Part shown: piece by piece, positions 16,168 through 24,284 of the stretch
Layout: the number at the start of each line of letters is the position of its first letter
Position numbering within the stretch: position 1 is the stretch's first letter
Assembly (NCBI GenBank): GCA_965237995.1
Contig: CBDEGO010000006.1
Location: 62,001 to 126,000, forward strand
DNA: 64,000 nt
Source of the DNA: JAAELZ01 sp965237995
GTDB taxonomy: Bacteria; Pseudomonadota; Gammaproteobacteria; Arenicellales; Poriferihabitantaceae
Reading direction: 5' to 3'
Program-made: the position numbers and the translations under genes
The notes under the pieces: generated by a model
The model's input: the letters and a program-made list of their open reading frames with translations, nothing else
The model's database searches: none
What the model was told of the DNA's origin: nothing

Positions 16168-17316
16168 ATGCCTCAGTTGACAGTCTACAATCTTGGAAAT
16201 GCCGATACATGTAAAATCGACCTTATGGATGGTCGTCAAATGCTGGTAGATTATGCCGCGACTAAAACTGATGAAGAGGAAGACAAGCGTTGTGATTTGC
16301 CCGAGTTGTTGAAAGAGGATCTAAATTCAAAAGATAAAACAGCTTACGACGTTGTTGCGTTTACCCACTTGGACGAAGATCATTTGTTGGGTTCTTCAGA
16401 ATTCTTTTGGTTGGAGCATGCAAAGAAATATCAATCGAATGACCGAGTAAAAATTGATGACTTGTGGGTTCCAGCAGCAATAATTACCGAGGAAGGTCAT
16501 AAATCTCACGATGCTAGAATTATTCAGGCCGAAGCAAGGTTCAGACTTAAAAATGGGGAGCGAATACGGATATTTTCTAGGCCTGAAAGACTAGAAAATT
16601 GGTTAGAGAAACAAGGGCTAACCCTTGAATCTCGACAACACCTCATAACAGACGCTGGAAGACTTGTACCTGGTTTCAGCAAATCTGATTTTGGAGGAGT
16701 TGAGTTTTTTATACACTCACCACATGCAAAGCGCATGGATGATGGTGGGATAGAGGATAGAAATGGAGATTGTCTAGTGTTTCAAGCGAGATTTTCTGTA
16801 GAGGGATATGATACAGATGTACTTTTTACTGGCGATGCGAAATATGAAACCTGGATTGATGTTGTAGACATTACTAAGTATAAAGGCAACGAAGAACGTT
16901 TAAATTGGCATGTTTACAAGTTGCCGCATCATTGTAGCTACACGGCGATTGGTCCCGAAAAAACTACAGTAGAATCCCCAGACAAAACCCCTCCTGTGGA
17001 GCAAGTCGAGTGGTTATGTGAAACACAAAGTACTCGAAGGTGCATTGTAATATCACCCAGCAAGCCTACTCCCGAAAAAGGTTCGGATGAAGATGAGGAC
17101 ATACAGCCACCCCATCGAGAAGCAGCAAATTATTATAAAGAGGATGCCGTTATTCCAAAAGATGGTCAGTTTTTAGTTACCATGGAAGAGCCATCGATAT
17201 CTAAACCTGAACCTATCGTAATAGAAATTGGACCAAAGGGTGCTAAGTACAAGATAGCTGGAGCAATAGGGGTAGCAGCGATTACTATCGGACACTCACC
17301 TCGCGCTGGCGCATAG
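16168..17316 (+). CDS. Metallo-beta-lactamase-fold hydrolase of the E2-E1-JAB operon
   Basis: 382 residues. The metal-binding motif THLDEDH lies at 66-72 (His67, Asp69, Asp71, His72). Further ligands are likely in LFTGDAKYE (Asp) and KLPHHCSY (His), giving a ComEC-like or nuclease/hydrolase-type MBL centre. The last 25 residues are hydrophobic and flexible and the protein ends in Gly-Ala, which is notable beside an E1/E2 system. No signal peptide. The stop codon overlaps the GTG start of the next gene by one base, so production is coupled. I recall MBL genes beside E2-E1-JAB fusions in genome surveys of prokaryotic ubiquitin-like systems. Substrate unknown. Confidence 0.82.
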   Translation: MPQLTVYNLGNADTCKIDLMDGRQMLVDYAATKTDEEEDKRCDLPELLKEDLNSKDKTAYDVVAFTHLDEDHLLGSSEFFWLEHAKKYQSNDRVKIDDLWVPAAIITEEGHKSHDARIIQAEARFRLKNGERIRIFSRPERLENWLEKQGLTLESRQHLITDAGRLVPGFSKSDFGGVEFFIHSPHAKRMDDGGIEDRNGDCLVFQARFSVEGYDTDVLFTGDAKYETWIDVVDITKYKGNEERLNWHVYKLPHHCSYTAIGPEKTTVESPDKTPPVEQVEWLCETQSTRRCIVISPSKPTPEKGSDEDEDIQPPHREAANYYKEDAVIPKDGQFLVTMEEPSISKPEPIVIEIGPKGAKYKIAGAIGVAAITIGHSPRAGA

Positions 17317-19598
17317 TGTCACACGAATGGCTTGATACCAGTTATCCACAATCTCTAGAAACGTCTGAGATCGAACTCCCTCGGACAAAAGAGATAATTG
17401 CTCTTTTGTCGGCTGAAAATTATGGCGGGGCGAAGGTTTTCGAGACTAGGAAAGGGCCAAACGGCTTTGAACTGTTAATAATAGAAATTGAAACACCGCT
17501 AGGACAGGCAGAAATAACCAATGACATTCGAACTTATGAGCCACTCGCGATTTTTATTTCTCCTGAAGATATTCTCCCTTCAGTAGCACCACTAAGATTA
17601 GATTTCCCAGACGTACCGCATTTAAATTCAGTTCCCAAAGGATACCCCAGGACTTTCTGTTTGTATGAGACTGGTTGGGACGACATTCGGTCATCTTGGT
17701 CGGCCTTACGATTTTTGAATCGAATCCGAGAGTGGTTACAGCAAACAGCCTATGGGAAGTTACACAGGGAAGATCAACCACTCGATTCTATTTTGGTTGG
17801 AGGATCTGAATTTATTCTAATCGTGCCTGATATAGCACTTGAGGAGGGCTTTGAAAACGAAGTTATCGTAAATCGGTTATCTGATGATAAAAATGATCTA
17901 ATACTCTATCTCGAAACTGGAGACTTTGAGAATCTGAAAGGTAACGCTACCTTATCAGGAGCAATTGTTTTGCGATCGCCTCCTAAACAAGATGGGAGAT
18001 TAAGATTCGCTCCCTCCAATTTGAGTGAACTCCTCGAATTAGACGAGGAACTTGGATTCGGCATACGTCAAAATATCTCAAGCTATATAGCACAATGGTG
18101 TTCAGGCGGTTCTCCTAAATTGGATCGACCCTTTTTGATTTTGTTGTTGATACCTTTGGAAAGGGAGCATGGTTCTGGTATTGAAGTATTGGCGAAACAC
18201 GCAATTTGGACGACAAGTACAGCGGGTTTAATTGGAGAAGCAATGGGTTTACTAATCCGCTCTCCAGAGTCAGGAAACAAGTGGGGGCAATGTCTTTTTG
18301 ACTCACAAGAGCCTAATGGTTTAGGCGAAATTCCAGTATTTATTGGTGACATACGCCAAGACTTTTCGCAATCACTAGCGATGTTATCTTCGAATAAAAA
18401 AAACAACGTGAAGAAGATCTTTCTTGTAGGGGCAGGCGCCATCGGGTCGCACATTGCAATGAATTTAGCTAGAGAAGGGTATGGCCAATGGGTTGTAGTT
18501 GACTGTGATCAGCTTTTACCTCACAACTTAGCTAGACACGCGCTTACTTCAAAATTTGTAGGAATGAACAAAGCTTACGCACTTGCTTACGCATTGAACG
18601 AGCTTTATCGGGATGAAAAATTTTGTAAATCGCTATCATGTAATTTGTTGCATCCTAGTGACTTGGAAGAAGCTTTGATTCGAGAAATATCGTCTTCAGA
18701 CTTGATCATAGATTGTTCGGCTTCAATTTCAGTTTCTAGGTCATTGGCACAAATGGCGGCAAAAAGCGCTCAAGTAATCTCAGCGTTTTTTAGCCCGTCT
18801 GGAAAGGACCTTGTCCTGTTGTCAGAGGGGGCTGAGCAACAGCAATCGTTATTTGAAGTTGAATCAAGTTACTATGAGCATCTGGTTAACACAGACCAGT
18901 TCCACGGACATTTAGATCAACCTGAGGGAGCTATTTATCATGGTACAAATTGTAGGGAACCCAGTGTTCAAATGGACGAATCATCTGTATCTCTTCTGGC
19001 AGGATTAGCCTCTAGGGAAATACATCAGTTACGAAATGTAAAAAGTTCTGAAATATCCATATGGAGGGCCAACAATACTGCTCTCTCCCTAGAATTAAGG
19101 GAAAGTGTTTTGAGTTATATTCAGATAGATAATTTTGCAGGGTGGGAGATTCGAGTTTCCAGTATTGTTCAAAATCACTTGGTAGAAGAAAGATCTTATG
19201 CGAACGAATTAGAAACTGGAGGGATACTACTTGGTATCGTGGACAGGCATCACAAAATCATATTAATTTCCTCGAGTCTTGGCCCAACGATGGATAGTAC
19301 CCATCAAACTACTGGATTTGTTCGGGGGAGCCGTGGATTAAATGAGAAACTTAACTCAGTCGCCAAGATCACAGCAGGTAATATTCAATATGTAGGTGAG
19401 TGGCACAGTCACCCACCAGGAGCACCATCGCAGATGAGTAAGGATGATGAAGATTTTATTGCTACACTTGCAGAAACTACTGCGCTTGAGGAGTTGCCCT
19501 CAATAATGATGATTGTTGCGGATAACGAAATGAGGATTTCAGCACGAGACAATCGTTCGGACTCAACTTCGGAGGCACTGTTACCGTTGCCTAATTAA
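17316..19598 (+). CDS. E2-like, E1-like and JAB/MPN peptidase triple fusion
   Basis: 760 residues, GTG start overlapping the MBL stop. Residues about 70-155 fit a bacterial E2 fold: FPDVPHLNSVPKGYPRTFCLYETGW, broken here by domain logic as His102 then Cys115 as predicted active site. Residues 366-600 are a ThiF/E1 adenylyltransferase: GAGAIGS at 372-378, VVVDCDQ with Asp396, and NLARH at 404-408; Cys546 is a possible thioester Cys. Residues 625-745 are a JAMM peptidase: ETGGILLG (Glu633), EWHSHPPG (His697, His699) and Ser708..Asp711. Type II CBASS uses the same three activities as Cap2 (E2-E1) and Cap3 (JAB). Here they are in one chain. Expected: conjugation and removal of a protein tag. The E2 call is from pattern and is the least certain part. 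Confidence 0.85.
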   Translation: MSHEWLDTSYPQSLETSEIELPRTKEIIALLSAENYGGAKVFETRKGPNGFELLIIEIETPLGQAEITNDIRTYEPLAIFISPEDILPSVAPLRLDFPDVPHLNSVPKGYPRTFCLYETGWDDIRSSWSALRFLNRIREWLQQTAYGKLHREDQPLDSILVGGSEFILIVPDIALEEGFENEVIVNRLSDDKNDLILYLETGDFENLKGNATLSGAIVLRSPPKQDGRLRFAPSNLSELLELDEELGFGIRQNISSYIAQWCSGGSPKLDRPFLILLLIPLEREHGSGIEVLAKHAIWTTSTAGLIGEAMGLLIRSPESGNKWGQCLFDSQEPNGLGEIPVFIGDIRQDFSQSLAMLSSNKKNNVKKIFLVGAGAIGSHIAMNLAREGYGQWVVVDCDQLLPHNLARHALTSKFVGMNKAYALAYALNELYRDEKFCKSLSCNLLHPSDLEEALIREISSSDLIIDCSASISVSRSLAQMAAKSAQVISAFFSPSGKDLVLLSEGAEQQQSLFEVESSYYEHLVNTDQFHGHLDQPEGAIYHGTNCREPSVQMDESSVSLLAGLASREIHQLRNVKSSEISIWRANNTALSLELRESVLSYIQIDNFAGWEIRVSSIVQNHLVEERSYANELETGGILLGIVDRHHKIILISSSLGPTMDSTHQTTGFVRGSRGLNEKLNSVAKITAGNIQYVGEWHSHPPGAPSQMSKDDEDFIATLAETTALEELPSIMMIVADNEMRISARDNRSDSTSEALLPLPN

Positions 19599-19651
19599 AT
19601 TTGTCGACCAATTGTTAAAATACACCCCTAAGAATTCGAAATAAAATCACA

Positions 19652-20241
19652 ATGGATAATGCAAATACTTTAATCCAAGCAAAGGGATATGCACAAAAAA
19701 ACTCGGATCAACTGACTAAATCCATCCCTCCTAATCTGGCCCAAAGGGAAGAGCGTATCTTTAAAAAAATAAAATCATCGAAGCTTTCACCGATTAAAAA
19801 GTTGCAGGGGCTATACGATTTATGGAAGAAATATATTCATATGCCCTTAATTTCACGCCCTGTAAAAAAGGTTGCTCAGCATGCTGCCATTACAAGGTCA
19901 GCATCAGTGAAGTTGAAATATCTTTTATAGAAAAGAATACAAAGCACAAACGTAAAAATAAGTTTTCAAAACCGGCAAATTTTCATGGAACACCTTGTGT
20001 GTTTCTAGAAAACAATACCTGTAGCATCTACGATGCCAGACCATTTGTTTGTCGACGGCGCATCGCGCTCACAAAAGATTCTTCTTGGTGTGACCCAAGT
20101 CTTAGTTTGGATGTAAAGCTTCCATTGTTGGGGTTTGCAGAAATAAACAAGTGGTTCGATCTAATTCGACAGGAAAGCAACTCATTCGAACCTGTAGATA
20201 TAAGACAAATATTCTCGAATAGTAATAAAAACCATAAGTGA
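19652..20241 (+). pseudogene. YkgJ-type cysteine-cluster protein with an apparent frameshift
   Basis: Two overlapping frames together look like one protein. Frame 1 (19652-19930) gives a helical, Lys-rich N-terminus (REERIFKKIKSSKLSPIKKL). Frame 2 (open from ATG 19822 to 20241) gives PCKKGCSACCHYKVSISEVE, then PCVFLENNTCSIYDARPFVCR, the Cys cluster of YkgJ (CxxCC) proteins thought to bind Zn or Fe-S. The switch must occur near 19822-19870. Either a one-base indel broke the gene, a sequencing error exists, or only the 139-residue product from 19822 is made. It follows the E2-E1-JAB gene by 54 bp and may belong to the same operon. Confidence 0.65.
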
Positions 20242-20338
20242 TTGTTTTCATTAAATTACTCCTTCAACAAATTTTTAACAAATATTATGTGTGTTTATAA
20301 CTAACTGATAAGTATATATAAATAGACAGAGCAATCTC

Positions 20339-20383
20339 CTCATAATCCATTGGTCGTAGGTTCAAGTCCTACCGGGCCCACCA
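20339..20383 (+). tRNA. 3' half of a tRNA-Met(CAT), probable attachment-site remnant
   Basis: The segment begins at the anticodon loop CTCATAA and continues with the 3' anticodon stem TCCAT, the variable region, a perfect T arm (GTAGG, TTCAAGT, CCTAC), the acceptor strand CGGGCCC, A and CCA. The bases before it cannot form the 5' anticodon stem (ATGGA expected, ATCTC found) and no D arm or 5' acceptor strand is present. A lone tRNA 3' end is the normal scar of an element that integrated into the tRNA gene. The intact partner gene is not in this window. Confidence 0.8.
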
Positions 20384-20537
20384 TTTTGAATAGTAAAAAC
20401 AAGGAGTTACAGAAAATTAATCGCGGACGATTTACACCAAACCGTCACCAAATGAGAATTTTCACATGGCTGCATACCGAGATACCTACGATATTAGAGG
20501 TGGAAAAATAACACTCTATAGAAGAGTGGGAGGCATT

Positions 20538-20844
20538 TCAAAAAGTGATGGGATATTTCGGGAACTGGTCACACTCAACAGGTAAACTCGCTGGACCACG
20601 TATACTAGCAATTTCTGATATGCGCACATCGCCAAGTTCAGGAAAGCCCGCACCAAGATCACATAAGCCAAAGGCTACGTCAGGATCATCAGGATAAAGT
20701 TCAGATAAAAGTCAAGTACAGTTCGTATCTGGTGTAAAGAGCTTAGCCACAGGTTTATGATCGCGGCCTTCGGGATGATCGGCCGATTGTTGGCCATTAG
20801 AAAGTAAAAAACTCACGCTGAGCTTTGGTGATTAAAATTGTCAT
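20538..20844 (-). pseudogene. Decayed DUF2958 gene
   Basis: The start ATG at 20844 gives MTILITKAQREF, but one extra T in the following T-run shifts the frame and leads to a stop after 15 codons. Downstream, the original frame reads KPVAKLFTPDTNCT, a TGA where the family has Trp, then LLSELYPDDPDVAFGLCDLG and PELGDVRISEIASIRGP, which is classic DUF2958 text. At least one frameshift and one nonsense mutation are present. Compare the in-frame start at 1-76. Confidence 0.85.
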
Positions 20845-20948
20845 TGGATAGTTCTCCGTTTACCGCCTACGACATTGCAGACGGATTCGAAGAACTAAGT
20901 GTTAAAGAGCTTCAGACAGCATCTCATACCTATGAGACCTGTCAAGAA
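20768..20948. repeat. Right copy of the long imperfect direct repeat
   Basis: Matches 1-178 in the same orientation, covering the DUF2958 start, ribosome binding site and about 100 bp of leader, with several substitutions and single-base indels. The divergence suggests old paralogues instead of a recent duplication at integration. Confidence 0.75.
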
Positions 20949-21142
20949 TCGGCAAGGGGGAACTAAAAAGAAAACCGCCTCTGCATAGAGAAGCGATTGG
21001 TTGAGCACAAATTGGGGTCTAAGGTGCATCGGAACGGAAAACCACGTTAAGCCCATTCAATATAGGGATAGTGCTTAAAGATCAAAAGGAGTTCGGGGAC
21101 AAGGCATGAATAAAGAAACCGGCCGCTCCTCTACTAGTGAAC

Positions 21143-22747
21143 TCAACGCCAATATCCAATAAATCTATGCTCTGCTGTGGCACCGTCGTATCCGGATATC
21201 GTCCCTGTTTTTAACCCTTGAGCTAAAATACTGGCCACTCCAGTCTTGGTCATTCTAGTTCGGTCAATACCAGAATTATTTCTGTCAGCAAAGATCACAC
21301 TGAAATAGCGCTTATTTTTAACACGATAGGAATTAACGTATACCGGGTGCCGACCTTGCTTGGCTTGATAATCGTAGACACTTTGATAGTGATCGATTTC
21401 AATAAGTGGTTCGATGTGCCAGTTGCTCGATCCATCGGGCCTATACAAGGCAGTATAACTTAGAAAGTTCCCATTTAGCACAACCGATACCGAAGCAGGC
21501 TTATAGCCAATTTCTTTCGATCTGCTCTGAAGACCATTAAACTGAGCTAAGTTCATCCCATGGCCAGCTAGATCATTAACGCCATCTTTCACATAAAAAG
21601 ACATATAGTAGACTTTGCCATTGATGATTGTGCTATCGATCTGGGCTAAAGAATACCCCTTCTTTCTTGCGTCGTCATACGTGGATTGGTGAACGCTAGC
21701 GCTAATTTTATGGAAAGCCAACCACTGCGATTTAGCCGGCCTCCACGTCGCATTTATGTATGGTTTTCCCGCGACCGTATAAATATCAGTATACTCAGGC
21801 CAAAAGCCAGATGCAGATAACCACGTGTGTAAGTGACCATGGTTCTTTAGCGTAATCCCATATCGTGTGTATTCAGCCCGTTGACTTAACGGCGGCCAAA
21901 CTAATACTTTTCCATCTGGAATAGGCTTGCCTGCAAAATCAATCCAGTTAGTGTCGATACCTTTAGCGCTCTTCGGGGCATACAACCCTCGTCGGAAGTT
22001 GATTCTCTCTGGCGATCCACCTGATTTGATCATGTCGGCAGTTCCCCCACTCTCAACATGAATATGTAAATGAGGACGAGAGCCAGTACCTGCATTCCCC
22101 GCTCTTCCGAGAAACTGACCCGCTTGAACCTCGATTTGTTGTTGCGACGGAACCCTAATTTGAGGCCATGCGACTGTCACATCAGGATTTGCGATGCTAT
22201 TGGGTAAGAGCATGGTCTGGTGCGGACATAATGCGCTCGGCACCGTCGCAGGCCGAAAATGGGCATATTCAGCGCGACTGCCATCCGAGTGTTCAATCCA
22301 CATTCCATTGCCACCACCATATATTCTGGTATTCATTGGGATGTCCTGCTCACCCTTATCTATATTCTCAACGCCTGTTTCAGGGTGAAGGGCATGAGGA
22401 TTGGGGTTTTCTGGTGCGTTACGCCAGCACGCAATTATTTTCCCAGAACGCATGGCATAAATTCGCTTGTCATAAATATAGTAGTCACTATTTTTATCCC
22501 CCGATTGCATTTCCCAGGTTTGTGTGGATTTGTTATACCGCGCGACATCTAAATCATAACCAAATTGCTGTACTCCACCAGCACTATGAACATCACGGTC
22601 CCACAATATTCGCTCTCCTGGCTCTAGGTCCTCGCTTTTGAACGGTAGGTCATACTGCTGCCCATTCGCCATTCCTATCCATCCAAAACAAAATGTTAGC
22701 GCAAGTAATCGTTTTAGAACTTCTAAGTTATATCCAGTTTTTTGCAT
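21143..22747 (-). CDS. Secreted M23-like protein with C-terminal tandem-repeat domain
   Basis: 534 residues from the ATG at 22747, chosen because AAGAGA lies upstream and a signal peptide follows (LLALTFCFGWIGMANG). A duplicated hairpin family M23 domain occupies about residues 140-240: MWIEHSDGSRAEYAHF and the HLHIHVE metal motif are visible, but the usual earlier H-x3-D is not clear, so activity is uncertain. Residues about 310-520 contain repeats with 'Y..A.W.P......W..FH.I.....Q...D..K.GY', resembling bacterial tandem repeat domain 1 (PF17660). It probably acts outside the cytoplasm on peptide bonds or as a binder. Like the M23/RCC1 gene at 848-2479 it lies beside a copy of the DUF2958 repeat. 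Confidence 0.75.
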   Translation of the reverse strand: MQKTGYNLEVLKRLLALTFCFGWIGMANGQQYDLPFKSEDLEPGERILWDRDVHSAGGVQQFGYDLDVARYNKSTQTWEMQSGDKNSDYYIYDKRIYAMRSGKIIACWRNAPENPNPHALHPETGVENIDKGEQDIPMNTRIYGGGNGMWIEHSDGSRAEYAHFRPATVPSALCPHQTMLLPNSIANPDVTVAWPQIRVPSQQQIEVQAGQFLGRAGNAGTGSRPHLHIHVESGGTADMIKSGGSPERINFRRGLYAPKSAKGIDTNWIDFAGKPIPDGKVLVWPPLSQRAEYTRYGITLKNHGHLHTWLSASGFWPEYTDIYTVAGKPYINATWRPAKSQWLAFHKISASVHQSTYDDARKKGYSLAQIDSTIINGKVYYMSFYVKDGVNDLAGHGMNLAQFNGLQSRSKEIGYKPASVSVVLNGNFLSYTALYRPDGSSNWHIEPLIEIDHYQSVYDYQAKQGRHPVYVNSYRVKNKRYFSVIFADRNNSGIDRTRMTKTGVASILAQGLKTGTISGYDGATAEHRFIGYWR

Positions 22748-22913
22748 AATAAAGTCTCTTTTCAAAAGATCGCAATTAATAAGGGGCATTTAGTAGCGGA
22801 AAAACGTACGCCAAGTAATATGCTCATTATGGTCATAGATACAGATACAGTTTAGATTACAGACTCACTTTTGGAGGCTATTCACACAAAGCCCCTAATA
22901 GCAACTCACGGCC

Positions 22914-23460
22914 TTAATTTGCTATTGTACTATTTGTACCTGCGCTAGTATCGGTGTCAGTCGGAGGCGGAAAGAAATCCACCGTGCAGGCTGCGACACT
23001 ACAACCATTTGGGCCACCGTTCACATTACAAGTTCCTCCCGTGTTTGCGGATTCAGGTATTCTCTCGACAATCAGGTAATAATTAAACCTCTTATTGTCG
23101 ATAGAATTCTCATGCAATCCATTGATCTTCAAAAATTTGAAATTTCCATTCCCCAAACGCGATATTTCGACCACACCTATATCTACGTTCGCCTGCTGAG
23201 GATGGTTCCGCCGCAACTTACGTGATGCCCTCACTAATTTTAGTAAGGCGCGCACCACATCTGAAATCAGCGGCCCCATCCGGCAGATAAACGGGTGCAA
23301 ACGCCCGCTCTCGAATGAATGCAGCAGTCCCGGTAGTATTGTAAGTTATCCCGTCCCCATTAAAGGCCATCGCTGGGATAGTGACGCTCTTTGTTTGCGC
23401 CAATGCAACACCAGATGAAAAGGCCAAAACGGCCACTATTACTATCCGTAAAACACCCAT
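22914..23460 (-). pseudogene. Small secreted protein split by a frameshift
   Basis: The first part starts at ATG 23460 (GGAGG 6 nt upstream) and has a clean signal peptide (IVIVAVLAFSSGVALAQ) followed by VTIPAMAF, IRERAFAPVYLPDGA, then a stop at 23218. The second frame, open over 22914-23300, continues with RKLRRNHPQQANVDIGVVEI, NYYLIVERIPES and a Cys-containing tail. Secreted proteins with a 'LPDGA..F.C...D' start followed by an 'L.R' strand read straight through this point, so a one-base shift near 23220-23240 is likely. A sequencing error is possible. Confidence 0.6.
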
Positions 23461-23736
23461 ATTAACCTCCAATTAAAAGTTGTGGTAGATACTTATATAT
23501 TAACTGCTCTTAAACAATAACAGCTATTTATCTCAATATCTGTGATAAAAGGCACAACTACTAGTTAAAATACCATTACTTTTCCAGTGAATTAGGGTGC
23601 TGTGCACATTCGCGCGTAAATGGGCGTTAAGGAATTAATGACCGTCCGCTTTTTGCTGAGACAGTCGCATAGTCTTTAACGTAGGATAATTTACTAATTC
23701 CCTGTCTACCCCTGTTACCGAGTAACGCGCAAGCCA
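23461..23736. other. Interval without a gene
   Basis: I see no gene or structure here. AGTAACGCGCAAGCCAC (23721-23737) repeats a motif at 2611-2627 and abuts the likely left end of the first insertion sequence. Confidence 0.5.
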
Positions 23737-24245
23737 CTGTAATCCCCCGAAAAATGTTCGACAAAATAAGTAGAAAATTCTTACCATACCAACAGGAGAA
23801 TTTTTATGCGAACACCAAGATTTACCGATACCCAAATCCTAACAATCCTTAAGCAAAACGAAAGCGGTGTACCCGTTCAGGAGTTATGTCGTAAACATGC
23901 GATGAGCTCCGCTAGCTTTTACAAATGGCGCGCCAAGTACGGCGGTATGGATGCGTCACTAATGCGTCGAATGAAAGAACTTGAAGCTGAGAACAAACGG
24001 CTCAAGAAAATGTACGCGAAAGAGCGTCTAAAAGCGGAAATCCGCCAAGAGGCACTCGAGGGAAAGTACTAAAACCATCTCTTCGTAAAGAGATGGCGAC
24101 TAATCTTATAATAGAACGCCAAATCACCATCCGCTTTGCTTGCGTATGCATGGGCATCAGCGAAAGGTGCTTTCGTTACACACCTAAGTTGTCTACTGAC
24201 AATGCATTGATAGCCGACTGGCTGTTGCGTTTAACTCAAACACAT
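23737..24245 (+). mobile_element. IS3-family insertion sequence, right part missing
   Basis: The likely left end is TGTAATCCCCCGAAAAATG at 23738. orfA is intact (23806-24072) but orfB is present only as its first 60 or so codons before being cut by the terminal repeat of the next element at 24246. The missing part of orfB is not found on the far side of that element, so a deletion accompanied or followed the second insertion. Confidence 0.75.
23806..24072 (+). CDS. IS3-family transposase OrfA (helix-turn-helix subunit)
   Basis: 88 residues. RFTDTQILTILKQNESGVPV and ELCRKHAMSSASFYKWRAKY form the helix-turn-helix of IS3-family OrfA, followed by a leucine-zipper-like LEAENKRLKKMYAKERLKAE helix. 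AGGAG precedes the ATG. It would normally be joined to OrfB by frameshifting; with OrfB truncated no active transposase can be made. Confidence 0.88.
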   Translation: MRTPRFTDTQILTILKQNESGVPVQELCRKHAMSSASFYKWRAKYGGMDASLMRRMKELEAENKRLKKMYAKERLKAEIRQEALEGKY

Positions 24246-24248
24246 TGA
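24066..24248 (+). pseudogene. Truncated IS3-family orfB fragment
   Basis: A frame overlapping the end of orfA reads LKPSLRKEMATNLIIERQ and ITIRFACVCMGISERCFRY, the N-terminus of IS3-family OrfB (region before the DDE domain). It stops at 24246-24248, inside the terminal repeat of the neighbouring element. The catalytic domain is absent. Confidence 0.8.
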
Positions 24249-24284
24249 ATCGCCCCGCAGTGATCAGAGACATTTATATCTGAG

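Larger units (their letters stand above)
20242..21142. other. Interval with no intact gene
   Basis: Holds the tRNA-Met fragment (20339-20383) and the DUF2958 pseudogene (20538-20844). The parts 20384-20537 and 20950-21142 show nothing I can identify. Confidence 0.6.

Noticed and set aside
14969..19598. Standard type II CBASS
   Set aside because: No CD-NTase gene is found; the window shows MBL instead, so the name would be misleading.
20323..20383. A complete tRNA gene
   Set aside because: The 5' anticodon stem does not pair and no D arm or 5' acceptor strand precedes it; only the 3' half is real.
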